64,000 bases of DNA from Streptomyces dangxiongensis (GTDB lineage Bacteria; Actinomycetota; Actinomycetes; Streptomycetales; Streptomycetaceae), in NCBI RefSeq assembly GCF_003675325.1, contig NZ_CP033073.1:2852001-2916000 (forward strand), written 5' to 3'. Below the pieces are notes generated by a model, which made no database searches, was not told where the DNA came from, and worked only from the letters and a program-made list of their open reading frames with translations. Below are positions 18,443-26,899 of this stretch, in pieces. The position numbers and the translations under genes are program-made. Within the stretch, counting starts at the first letter, position 1. Each line of letters starts with the position of its first letter.

Positions 18443-18453
18443 GGCAGGGACGG

Positions 18454-20262
18454 TTACTTGATGTAGAGGCGACGCGGGTCGATGCCGCCCAGCACGTCGT
18501 CGTAGACGAGGCCGCCGACCTTGGAGCCGGCGATCTGGGTCTGCTTGTAGTACCCGGTGGGGACGACGTTGACGACGTCCTTGATGAGGTACTGGTCCAG
18601 CTTCTCCCACGCGGCCGCGGACCTGACCGGGTCGGTGATCTTGTTGATCCGGTCGATCTCGCTGTTGACCTTCGGGTCGTTGACCTGCGAGTAGTTCTGC
18701 GCGCCCTCGGCGATCAGGCGGCCGTCGTACAGCGGCGGGATCACGGTCGAGGCGGACGGCCAGTCGGCGCCCCAGGCGGTGTGGAAGATGTCGTAGTTGT
18801 TGTTCAGCTTGGAGACCTGGTCGTAGTAGTTCTCGGCCGGGATCTCCTGGCGCTGGACGTTGAAGCCGGCCTTCTTCAGGCCCGCCGCCATGGCGGTGGA
18901 GTACTGCTGTCCCTCGGGCGTGTTGATGTAGCCGAAGGTCAGTTTCAGGTTGAGCTTGCCGGCCTTCTTCAGCAGCTCCCTGGCCTTGTCCGGGTCACCG
19001 GCGGGCTTCTTCTTCTTGCCGTGCGGGTCGAAGGCGGCGTCGTAGCCGGAGACGGTCGGGGAGATCGCGCCGCCCGCGACCTCCATGGCGTCGTCGCCTC
19101 CGTAGGCACGGACGAAGGGGGTGATGGGCAGGGCGTAGGCGATGGCCTCGCGGACCGTCTTGTCCTTCAGCGCCGGGTGGCTCATGTTGATGTTCATCTG
19201 GCCCACGTACGGCTGGTAGCCGGAGACCGTACGGGACTTCAGGCCCGGGTCCTTGAGCACCTTGGACAGGTTGCCGGCGTCGACCTGGTTGTTGAGGCTG
19301 AGGCCGGTCCTGTCCGCGCCGCTGTCGGCGAGCAGGGCCTTGGTGGAGGTCTCGTACTGCTGGTTGAACGTGATGGTGAACCGGTCCACGTACTGGTGGC
19401 GGATCGGGTCCGTCTTCGGGTCCCAGTCGGTGTTCTTGACCAGCACCATCGACTTGCCGGACTTGAACGACTGGATCTTGTACGGGCCGGTCACCACGGG
19501 CGCCTTGTCGTAGCGCTGCTTGGTGTCGCCCTTCTGGGAGACGACGGCGTAGCCGGCCATCGCGAGCGCGTAGGGCAGGTCGGGGTGCGGGGTCTTGAAG
19601 TGGAAGACGACCGTCTTCGGGTCCGGCGTCTCCAGGACGGAGGAGGGCAGGTGCTTGCCCTTGTACGGGCCGTCCTTGAGCAGGTTGCGGTAGGCGGTGC
19701 CCGGCTTGTCGGCGAGCCACTGCTGGAGGTAGGTGGGGCCCTGGTTGATGAACGGCGCGAAGAGCCGCTCGACGCTGTGCCGGACGTCCTTGGAGGTGAT
19801 CGGGGACCCGTCCTGGAACTTGACGCCGTCCTTGAGGGTGTACTTCCAGGTCTTGCCGCCGTCGGTGGTGGTGCCGGAGTCGGTGGCGAGGTCGCCGACC
19901 ACCTCGTGCTTGCTGCCGTCGTTGCTCGTGGCCTTGTAACCCGTCAGGCCCCGGTGGATCAGCGAGGAGAGGGAGCCTTCGTCGGAGACGTAGATCTGGC
20001 CCGGGTCGAGGTGGGCGTAGCTGTCGCGCTGGAGCACCTCCATGGTGCCGCCGGGCTTGGCGCCGGGCACCTCGGCCGCGGGACCCGTGGAGGCGGCCGC
20101 GTCGCCGAACTCGATGGACGCCTGCTGGCGTTTGGCGTTCTCCTGCTGCTTCTTCTCGTCGCCGCCGCCGTCGCTGCCGCCCTTGCTGCAACCGGTGAGC
20201 ACAAGAGCCCCGGCCGCGAGCACGGAGAGTGCGCCGTAGGCGTGGCGTCCGCCCCTACTCAT
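18454..20262 (-). CDS. Oligopeptide-binding lipoprotein (operon 2)
   Basis: Family-5 solute-binding protein of 602 residues. I chose ATG 20262 (MSRGGRHAYGAL), giving a hydrophobic signal and lipobox LTGC with Cys25. Ten residues of upstream frame reach another ATG but give a poorer signal. A Lys/Glu/Gln-rich linker (GGGDEKKQQENAKRQQ) follows the lipobox. Landmarks are AHLDPGQIYVSD, LKDGVKFQDGSPI and PVVTGPYKI. Length and order resemble BldKB-type lipoproteins, but orthology cannot be settled from sequence reading alone. Confidence 0.93.
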   Translation of the reverse strand: MSRGGRHAYGALSVLAAGALVLTGCSKGGSDGGGDEKKQQENAKRQQASIEFGDAAASTGPAAEVPGAKPGGTMEVLQRDSYAHLDPGQIYVSDEGSLSSLIHRGLTGYKATSNDGSKHEVVGDLATDSGTTTDGGKTWKYTLKDGVKFQDGSPITSKDVRHSVERLFAPFINQGPTYLQQWLADKPGTAYRNLLKDGPYKGKHLPSSVLETPDPKTVVFHFKTPHPDLPYALAMAGYAVVSQKGDTKQRYDKAPVVTGPYKIQSFKSGKSMVLVKNTDWDPKTDPIRHQYVDRFTITFNQQYETSTKALLADSGADRTGLSLNNQVDAGNLSKVLKDPGLKSRTVSGYQPYVGQMNINMSHPALKDKTVREAIAYALPITPFVRAYGGDDAMEVAGGAISPTVSGYDAAFDPHGKKKKPAGDPDKARELLKKAGKLNLKLTFGYINTPEGQQYSTAMAAGLKKAGFNVQRQEIPAENYYDQVSKLNNNYDIFHTAWGADWPSASTVIPPLYDGRLIAEGAQNYSQVNDPKVNSEIDRINKITDPVRSAAAWEKLDQYLIKDVVNVVPTGYYKQTQIAGSKVGGLVYDDVLGGIDPRRLYIK

Positions 20263-20280
20263 CACGAAGATTCCCACCCA

Positions 20281-20320
20281 TCTGTGTGTCACCAGTGCGA
20301 TCTGTGTGTCACCAGTGCGA
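20281..20320. repeat. Perfect tandem duplication of a 20-bp unit
   Basis: TCTGTGTGTCACCAGTGCGA occurs twice head to tail in the short gap between the operon-2 permease stop and the lipoprotein start, overlapping the upstream in-frame extension of the lipoprotein. It contains an imperfect GTCACCAGTG dyad. It may be a slippage product or a tandem binding site. Confidence 0.92.
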
Positions 20321-20337
20321 AAGAGAGCCAGCTTGGG

Positions 20338-21372
20338 TCAGCGCGCTGTCTTGGGATCGAACGCGTCTCTGACCGAGTCCCCGAGCAGGTTGAACGCGAC
20401 GACGAATATGATCATCGAGATGCCGGGGAAGAACATGTAGGTGATGTCGTTCTGCATCACCAGTTCGGTGGACGCCTTGGAGAACATCTGCCCCCAGTCC
20501 GGCGTCGGTTCGACGATGCCCACGCCGAGGAAGGACAGACCGGCCTCGGCGGTCACGAAGCCGGGCAGCAGATACGTCGACTGCACCAGCAGCGGGGTGA
20601 CGATGTTCGGCAGGATCTCCTTGCGGATGATCCGCCACGGCGAGGCCCCGCTGACCCTGGCCGCCTCGATGAACTCCCGTTCCCGCAGGGAGAGTGCGGT
20701 GCCGCGCAGGATGCGGCCGAGGCCCATCCAGCCCAGGAGCCACTGGACGAGGATCAGCGCCACCACGCGGACGTACGTGGGCGTCTCGTCGCGCGGGCTG
20801 ACGAACAAGGAGACCACGACCGGCATGCTCGCGATGAAGAACAACTGGGCCGGAAAGGCGAGCAGGAAGTCGGTGAGCCGCCCGATGGCGTAGTCGGCCT
20901 TGCCGCCGAGGTAGCCGGCGGTGACCCCGAGCAGGATGCCGGTCACGACGACCGCGACGGTGACGGCGACCGAGATCATCAGCGAGGTGCGGATGCCGTA
21001 GATCAGCTTGGTGAAGACGTCGTAGCCGTTGCCGGGTTCGAGGCCGAACCAGAAATCGCCGCTGATGCCGCCGTTCGGCTGCACCGGTACGCCGGCGCTG
21101 TCGAAGAGTTCGGGGCGCTCGTCCGCGTACACGGTGTACGGGTCCTTGCCGTACGCCTTGGAGATCAGCGGGGCGAGCAGTCCGATCAGGAAGAAGAAGC
21201 CCACGACGTAGGCCGAGATGATTCCCGTGCGGTCGCGCTTGAAGCGCGTCCACATCAGCTTGCCGGGGGACCGGCCTTCGAGCCTGACGGGTTCGTTCTT
21301 CGCCGGCGGCCCTGGTTCGCCGTCGACGACGACCGAAGTCCCGCCGTCCTCGATGTCGATAGGACTTGTCAC
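20338..21372 (-). CDS. Oligopeptide ABC transporter permease, OppC/DppC type (operon 2)
   Basis: First gene of operon 2, 344 residues, GTG start at 21372. The cytoplasmic tail of about 55 residues ends in GKLMWTRFKRDRTG. Helix 1 is followed by the SKAYGKDPYTVYADERPELF loop, also present in the operon-1 paralogue. The EAA loop is REFIEAARVSGASPWRII and the C-terminus LLGDSVRDAFDPKTAR. The ribosome site is weak. About 150 nt upstream lies a 17-codon open frame with a far better ribosome site. Confidence 0.92.
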   Translation of the reverse strand: MTSPIDIEDGGTSVVVDGEPGPPAKNEPVRLEGRSPGKLMWTRFKRDRTGIISAYVVGFFFLIGLLAPLISKAYGKDPYTVYADERPELFDSAGVPVQPNGGISGDFWFGLEPGNGYDVFTKLIYGIRTSLMISVAVTVAVVVTGILLGVTAGYLGGKADYAIGRLTDFLLAFPAQLFFIASMPVVVSLFVSPRDETPTYVRVVALILVQWLLGWMGLGRILRGTALSLREREFIEAARVSGASPWRIIRKEILPNIVTPLLVQSTYLLPGFVTAEAGLSFLGVGIVEPTPDWGQMFSKASTELVMQNDITYMFFPGISMIIFVVAFNLLGDSVRDAFDPKTAR

Positions 21373-21883
21373 GGTTCGTCCGTTTCACAGGTATGAGTGT
21401 GAGAGGTGCCCGGGTACTCCGAGGACGCGCGGGACCGCAGTCGGACGCGCGTAGTTCTACAGCCGAATCACACCGCTGGAAGCGACGAACTGACCCACTT
21501 GGTGTTCGTGACACCGCGCATGGGGGTTCCTCCTCATGACTCCACGTGTTCACCAACAGGAGAGGGTTTCCGTCTTCCCTCCGACACCCCTGACGGAGAG
21601 TCAGACACCCTCTGGTGCTCGCGAGTCGGCGCTGTCCCCACAGCGCGTGACCCATTGACCCGAGCGCTACGCGGCTAACTATCTGGCATGAGGCAGGTGG
21701 CGACCACCGTCTTTAAATCTCAATTCAGTCACGGCTGACGCGGAGAACTTCCAAAAACTGGACAAACTGTTCGCCAGGAGAAGGCCGCGAAACGGACGTG
21801 TTACATGGGTATCGGTCCAGGATCTCCGCAATCCGGACACCGGGGGCCCGGCACCGCCCGCCGGCCCCCGAAAAACGGGTTGC
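21373..21883. promoter_or_regulatory. Leader/promoter region of oligopeptide operon 2
   Basis: About 510 bp between the operon-2 first gene and the typA terminator. It holds the 17-codon frame at 21468-21521 and a CCGCGTAGC 9-mer (minus strand, 21674-21666) shared with the upstream region of operon 1. An imperfect GC-rich inverted repeat lies around 21839-21870. I see no convincing -10/-35 pair. Confidence 0.45.
21468..21521 (-). pseudogene. 17-codon frame with strong ribosome site; SBP 5'-end relic or leader peptide
   Basis: The frame encodes MRGVTNTKWVSSSLPAV and stops. It is preceded by GAGGAGGAACCCCC, a near-perfect ribosome site. Both the first residues (MRGVTNTKW) and the upstream bases closely resemble the start of the lipoprotein gene at 1972 (MRGTAHTRR, GGAGGAGG upstream). 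It therefore looks like the 5' end of a deleted solute-binding-protein gene. Being upstream of a peptide-uptake operon, it might also act as a translated leader. Confidence 0.6.
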
Positions 21884-21922
21884 AAAAAGCCCGGGCACCC
21901 CCGTCATGGGGGTGCCCGGGCT
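21884..21922 (-). terminator. Rho-independent terminator of typA
   Basis: A perfect 15-bp stem (AGCCCGGGCACCCCC with its complement) and 5-nt loop are followed on the minus strand by TTTTT. It begins 14 nt after the typA stop codon, a textbook intrinsic terminator. Confidence 0.93.
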
Positions 21923-21936
21923 CAACCGTCCTGCGA

Positions 21937-23844
21937 TCAGCCGTGCTTGGCGCGGCTCGCGGCGCGGGCGCGCTCACGCTGGTCGAGGTTGACCTTGCGG
22001 ATGCGAACGGCCTCCGGGGTCACCTCGACGCACTCGTCGTCGCGGCAGAACTCCAGCGACTGCTCCAGCGACAGCTTGCGCGGCGGCACGATCGCCTCGA
22101 ACGAGTCGGCCGACGAGGACCGCATGTTCGTGAGCTTCTTCTCCTTGGTGATGTTGACGTCCATGTCGTCGGCGCGGGAGTTCTCCCCGACGATCATGCC
22201 CTCGTACACCTCGGTGCCCGGATCCACGAAGAGCACGCCGCGCTCCTGAAGGTTCGTCATCGCGAACGCGGTGACGGCGCCGGAGCGGTCGGCGACCAGA
22301 GAGCCGTTGTTACGGGTCGTCAGGTTGCCGAACCAGGGCTCGAAGCCCTCGTGGATGGAGTGGCCGATGCCCGTGCCCCGGGTCTGGGTCAGGAACTCGG
22401 TACGGAAGCCGATGAGACCGCGCGAGGGCACGACGAACTCCATGCGGACCCAGCCGGAACCGTGGTTCGACATGTTGTCCATGCGGCCCTTGCGGACGCC
22501 CATGAGCTGCGTGACGGCGCCCATGTGCTCCTCGGGCACGTCGATCGTCATGCGCTCGACCGGCTCGTAGACCTTGCCGTCGACGTCCTTGGTGACCACC
22601 TGCGGCTTGCCGACGGTCAGTTCGTAGCCCTCGCGGCGCATCTGCTCGACCAGGATGGCCAGCGCCAGCTCACCACGGCCCTGCACCTCCCAGGCGTCTG
22701 GACGCTCGGTGTCGAGAACCCGCAGGGAGACGTTGCCGATCAGCTCGCGGTCCAGCCGGTCCTTGACCTGGCGGGCGGTGACCTTGCGGTCCTTGACGGC
22801 GGCCTTGGCGTCGGCGCCCTTGCCGGTGCCGCCGCGGCCGACCAGCGGCGAGGTGTTCGTCCCGATCGTCATCGAGATCGCGGGCTCGTCGACCGTGATC
22901 AGCGGCAGCGGGATCGGGTTCTCGGTGTCGGCGAGGGTCTCACCGATCATGATGTCGGGGATACCGGCGACCGCGCAGATGTCACCCGGGGCGGCCTTCT
23001 CGGCGGGCTTGCGGGTGAGCGCCTCGGTCATCATCAGCTCGGAGATGCGGACGTTGCTGATCGTCCCGTCGCGCTTGATCCAGGCGACCGTCTGGCCCTT
23101 GCGCAGTTCGCCCTGCTCGACGCGGAGCAGCGCGATACGGCCGAGGAAGTTGTCGGCGTCGAGGTTGGTGACGTGGGCCTGGAGCGGCGCGTCCTCCTCG
23201 TACGTCGGGGCCGGGATGTGGTCCAGGATCGTGGAGAAGAACGGCTCCAGGCTGTCGCTGTCGGCCGGGACCGTGCCGTTCTCCGGCTTGGTCAGCGAGG
23301 CGATGCCGTCACGGCCGCAGGCGTAGACGATCGGGAACTCGATCTGCTCCTCGTCGGCGTCCAGGTCGAGGAAGAGGTCGTAGGTCTCGTTGACGACCTC
23401 GTCGATCCGGGCGTCGGGGCGGTCCGTCTTGTTGATGCAGAGGATGACGGGCAGCCGGGCCTGGAGGGCCTTGCGCAGCACGAAGCGGGTCTGCGGCAGC
23501 GGACCCTCGGACGCGTCCACCAGCAGCACGACACCGTCGACCATCGACAGACCACGCTCGACCTCGCCACCGAAGTCGGCGTGGCCGGGGGTGTCGATGA
23601 TGTTGATGGTGATCGGGTCCCCGCCGTCCTTCGGGTGGTACTTGACCGCCGTGTTCTTGGCGAGGATCGTGATGCCCTTCTCACGCTCCAGGTCGTTCGA
23701 GTCCATCATGCGGTCGTCGACGCCCTCGAGCTGGTGGGCGGCGAACGCGCCGGCCTGCTTCAGCATGCCGTCGACGATGGTGGTCTTGCCGTGGTCGACG
23801 TGGGCGACGATAGCGACGTTGCGGATGTCGTGGCGCGTGGCCAT
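21937..23844 (-). CDS. typA: Ribosome-associated GTPase TypA/BipA
   Basis: Translational GTPase of 635 residues that binds the ribosome and acts in assembly and stress adaptation. I chose ATG 23844, giving MATRHDIRNVAIVAHVDHGKTT; the open frame extends further but lacks similarity there. G1 is AHVDHGKTT, G2 lies in the AVKY region preceded by GITILAKN, G3 is DTPGHADFGGEVER and G4 NKTDRPDAR. EF-G-like beta-barrel and C-terminal BipA domains follow (GRGELALAILVEQMRREGYE). It is monocistronic with its own terminator. Nothing unusual was seen. Confidence 0.97.
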   Translation of the reverse strand: MATRHDIRNVAIVAHVDHGKTTIVDGMLKQAGAFAAHQLEGVDDRMMDSNDLEREKGITILAKNTAVKYHPKDGGDPITINIIDTPGHADFGGEVERGLSMVDGVVLLVDASEGPLPQTRFVLRKALQARLPVILCINKTDRPDARIDEVVNETYDLFLDLDADEEQIEFPIVYACGRDGIASLTKPENGTVPADSDSLEPFFSTILDHIPAPTYEEDAPLQAHVTNLDADNFLGRIALLRVEQGELRKGQTVAWIKRDGTISNVRISELMMTEALTRKPAEKAAPGDICAVAGIPDIMIGETLADTENPIPLPLITVDEPAISMTIGTNTSPLVGRGGTGKGADAKAAVKDRKVTARQVKDRLDRELIGNVSLRVLDTERPDAWEVQGRGELALAILVEQMRREGYELTVGKPQVVTKDVDGKVYEPVERMTIDVPEEHMGAVTQLMGVRKGRMDNMSNHGSGWVRMEFVVPSRGLIGFRTEFLTQTRGTGIGHSIHEGFEPWFGNLTTRNNGSLVADRSGAVTAFAMTNLQERGVLFVDPGTEVYEGMIVGENSRADDMDVNITKEKKLTNMRSSSADSFEAIVPPRKLSLEQSLEFCRDDECVEVTPEAVRIRKVNLDQRERARAASRAKHG

Positions 23845-24036
23845 ATTGCGGCGTACTCCCGGAGTGGTGAGAAGGCCCTGCTCTGACGTCCGTGTGACGC
23901 GGGCCTGCCGGGCTTGACACGCCACGGCCTCACCCCATCGTACGTGTCCTTCGCGGCGGGGGCGCGCCGGGCCGACGTAAGAGGCCCGGGACACCGCCGT
24001 TCCCCTACATCAGCGGGCCGTCACCCACCCGCGCCG

Positions 24037-26265
24037 TCACTTGTCCGGGCTGCCGCTCGCGGGGCTCGCGGAGACCCGCACACCCTTCTTCAGGAAGCCC
24101 ATGTCCTCGTACACCGGCGTCTGGAATCCGAACGCGCCCGCGTTGACCAGGTTCTTGCGCACCCCCACCAGCTCCGGCCGCTGGTAGAGCGGGATCGAGC
24201 CGGCGGCGGCCCAGATGCGCGCGTCGGCCTTCCTGATCAGGTCGCGCTCCTCGTCCTCGTCCAGCGTGGTCGCGGCCCGGTCGAAGAGCTGGTCGACCTG
24301 GTCGGTGCCGACCCGGGTGAAGTTCTGCTCGACGTTCACCGAGCCGTCGGCCGCCGGGACCGGCTTGGCGTAGACCGGCCGGGCGTCGGTGGCGGGGAAG
24401 GCCGAGGACGGCCAGGAGTACAGGGCGAGGTCGTAGTCGCCGGAGGCGATGTGGTCCTTGAAGTAGCTGTCGTCCGACACCTTGGTGATCGTCGTGCGGA
24501 TGCCGACCTGCCCCAGCATCGCGGAGATGCGTGCGGCGACCGAGCCGAGGATGTCCGAGCCGGGCCCGGAGGGCAGCACGAAGCGGAGCGCGAGCGCCTT
24601 GCCGTCCTTGGCGAGCGGTCCGGCGGGGGCGGCGGCCGGGGCGGCCGTGCCCCGGGGGGCGTACGCGCCGGGCGCGCCGCCGTGCCTGCCCTCCTGCGCG
24701 AGGTCCTTGTCGCCGTGCTCGCGCTTGTCGTCGGCGGGCGCCCGCCGCTTGTCCTTGCCGTCCCGGTGCTGACCCTCGTCGTCGCCGCGCTCGTCGCCGC
24801 CGTGCTCGCCGTCGTGGCCCTTGTCGTCCTCGCCGACGATGTACTGGCCGTCCTGGCCGCCGTCCGGGACGTCCTCGGAGGGCTTCTGGGGACCGGCCGC
24901 CTTCTCGCCCTTCTTCTCCGCCCGGACCGGGCCGCCGGCCACCCACCCGGCGTCGGCGAGCAGCGCCTGCGCCTCCTTGGTGTCCTGGTCGCCGATCGCG
25001 CCGCTGCTGTCGGCGTAGGCGATCTGCCCGGACAGGGCGAGGTGGCTGCCGACCGGTACGGCGGGCAGTCCCAGCGGGGTGAGGACCAGCCGGGCCAGTT
25101 CGGCGCGGTCCAGGGCGCGGGCGACGGCCCGGCGGACGCGTTCGTCGGCGAGAGGGCCCGAGGAGCCGTTGAGGGCGAGCTGGGTGTAGGCGGGTTCCAG
25201 GGACTTGCGGACGTCGAGATCGCGCAGTGCCTGCTGCTGCTCCAGGTACCGCTTGATGACCGTGCGCAGCTTCTTCTTCGCCCTGGGCACCTCGTCGGAG
25301 TCGAAGCCGTGCGCGAGCGCCCAGGAGCGCAGTTTCTTCACCGACGTCCGGCCCGAGCCCTGGAGCGGGGTGCCGGTGCCCTTCTGCCGGCCCGCGAGGC
25401 CGATCCGCTGGGCCTCGGTGGAGTCGACCTCGGCGAGGTCCACGCTGCCGTCGGCGAGCGCGGCGGCCCGCTTGTCGCGGGCCACCGCGTGCAGCACGAT
25501 CTGGTTCAGCTTGGCCGGCTTGCCCCACCAGCGCGGGTTGCGGCCGAGGACGACGTCCTTCTCTGCGGTGTCGACCTTCTCCACCCGGAACGGCCCGGCG
25601 GTGACCTTCAGCTTGCGGCGGGCGCCGTCGTTGAAGGCGTCGGGGGTGCCCATGACGTCCTTCGGGTAGAGCGGGGAGAACAGCGATTTCCAGTCGGCGT
25701 AGGGGCGGGAGAAGGTGACCCGGACCTGGAGGTCGTTGGCGCCGCGCTCGATCTTGGCGATGCGGTCGTAGCCGGCGTTGCGGGCGGTCCAGTAGGCGCT
25801 GTCCTTGCCGGACAGGGCGCGCCACTGGGCGGCGAAGTCGGCCGCGCCGATCTCCCGGCCGTCGCTCCAGACGGCCTGCTGGTTCAGCTTGTACAGCACG
25901 ACCTGGCGCGGCTCGGTCTCGATGACCTTGGCCGATTCCAGATAGGCGGGATCGGCCACCGGGCGGCCGTTCACGTCCAGCCGGAACATCGACGGCAGTA
26001 CGGCCTGGGCGATGCGGCTGGTGCCGGCGTCGGCGTCGGCCTGGAAGGTGTTGAGGGTCTCCGGGACGGCGTCCACGGCCCACTTCAGGGTGCCCCCGTC
26101 GGCGACCTGCGCGCGGGCGACGGGGACGATGTCCTGCCCGGCGAGGGGGCCCGCGGGTTTGTCGTCGGAGCCGCAGCCGGCCAGGAGCGGCACCGCGAGC
26201 GCGCCCGCGGTGAGGAAGACGGCCGAGCGCATGACCGCGCGCGGGCCGACGCCGTGGTGGGACAT
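24037..26265 (-). CDS. Family-5 solute-binding lipoprotein with a low-complexity charged insert
   Basis: Predicted lipoprotein of 742 residues. ATG 26265 follows GGAGG; the signal ends in the lipobox LAGC (Cys31). SBP_bac_5 landmarks include TLKWAVDAVPETLNTFQ, LYKLNQQAVWSDGREIGAADF and the C-terminal IPLYQRPELVGV. Family members are usually about 500-600 residues. The excess comes from an insert at about residues 448-545 rich in Asp, Gly, His, Lys and Glu (for example GEDDKGHDGEHGGDERGDDE), followed by an Ala/Pro linker. No permease or ATPase is adjacent, so it is an orphan binding protein and may sense rather than transport. A tandem 26-bp repeat lies just upstream. Confidence 0.88.
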   Translation of the reverse strand: MSHHGVGPRAVMRSAVFLTAGALAVPLLAGCGSDDKPAGPLAGQDIVPVARAQVADGGTLKWAVDAVPETLNTFQADADAGTSRIAQAVLPSMFRLDVNGRPVADPAYLESAKVIETEPRQVVLYKLNQQAVWSDGREIGAADFAAQWRALSGKDSAYWTARNAGYDRIAKIERGANDLQVRVTFSRPYADWKSLFSPLYPKDVMGTPDAFNDGARRKLKVTAGPFRVEKVDTAEKDVVLGRNPRWWGKPAKLNQIVLHAVARDKRAAALADGSVDLAEVDSTEAQRIGLAGRQKGTGTPLQGSGRTSVKKLRSWALAHGFDSDEVPRAKKKLRTVIKRYLEQQQALRDLDVRKSLEPAYTQLALNGSSGPLADERVRRAVARALDRAELARLVLTPLGLPAVPVGSHLALSGQIAYADSSGAIGDQDTKEAQALLADAGWVAGGPVRAEKKGEKAAGPQKPSEDVPDGGQDGQYIVGEDDKGHDGEHGGDERGDDEGQHRDGKDKRRAPADDKREHGDKDLAQEGRHGGAPGAYAPRGTAAPAAAPAGPLAKDGKALALRFVLPSGPGSDILGSVAARISAMLGQVGIRTTITKVSDDSYFKDHIASGDYDLALYSWPSSAFPATDARPVYAKPVPAADGSVNVEQNFTRVGTDQVDQLFDRAATTLDEDEERDLIRKADARIWAAAGSIPLYQRPELVGVRKNLVNAGAFGFQTPVYEDMGFLKKGVRVSASPASGSPDK

Positions 26266-26300
26266 CTCTGCTACCTCCGGGAAGCCGCGGGGCTTATGCT

Positions 26301-26352
26301 CACTTTTGTGGCTATATGGAACTGATCACTTTTGGCGGTATATGGAGCTGAT
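26301..26352. repeat. Two tandem copies of a 26-bp sequence in a divergent promoter region
   Basis: Copy 1 (26301-26326) and copy 2 (26327-26352) match at about 22 of 26 positions. Each starts CACTTTTG and ends in TATATGGAxCTGAT. They are AT-rich and lie within the roughly 310-bp divergent gap (26266-26579) between the orphan lipoprotein and the small gene preceding the sdh-like operon. This suggests tandem operator or promoter units. Confidence 0.85.
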
Positions 26353-26579
26353 CAGATCTATGCGGCCACTGAAGAGGAAAGGTTCCAGCCACAGAGGGCG
26401 ACACGGCGATGACGGGCGGTAACCCCACCCGTGCGGCGCAACACCCCCCTAGATGCATCCGTGCGCCTCCGCCAATCGCCGCACATGCCTTCCCACCGGC
26501 ACGTGTGACGCGCGAGACTCCAAGGCGCATGAACGTTGCCGCCCAGGGCCCACGGGCCCGTCACATTGAGGGGCAAGTC

Positions 26580-26870
26580 ATGACCGTGCACGACGACATC
26601 ACCTCGGCCCAGCGTTCCCTCGACGACCTGCACCGGTCGCTGGCACGCCTGGAGCACCAGCTCGACCGCGGCAGCCTCGAGATGCGCCGGGTCCGGCTGG
26701 ACGCCGATCATCTGCGGGAGAGCCTGGCACTGCTGAGGGCGGCGGCCGCCGCACCGGACGCGGCCCGCCGGCCGGACCTCGTGACCATCTCCGACACGCC
26801 CTACGACATCAGCCTGTGGACGGACTCGGACGACGAGGGCCTGGGCGCCCGCGACCGCCGCGCCCCCTGA
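26580..26870 (+). CDS. Conserved hypothetical coiled-coil protein upstream of sdh-like genes
   Basis: A 96-residue protein; ATG 26580 has GAGGGG upstream. Residues 5-60 look like a helical hairpin or coiled coil (LDDLHRSLARLEHQLDRGSL and a following LRESLALL). The tail carries VTISDTPYDISLWTDSDDEG. I recognise it only as a small actinobacterial protein commonly found before this type of sdh operon. It lies 29 nt before the membrane-subunit gene, so it is probably cotranscribed. Function unknown. Confidence 0.75.
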   Translation: MTVHDDITSAQRSLDDLHRSLARLEHQLDRGSLEMRRVRLDADHLRESLALLRAAAAAPDAARRPDLVTISDTPYDISLWTDSDDEGLGARDRRAP

Positions 26871-26899
26871 GGAACCCCTACCCGAACCGGAGTCCTGAC

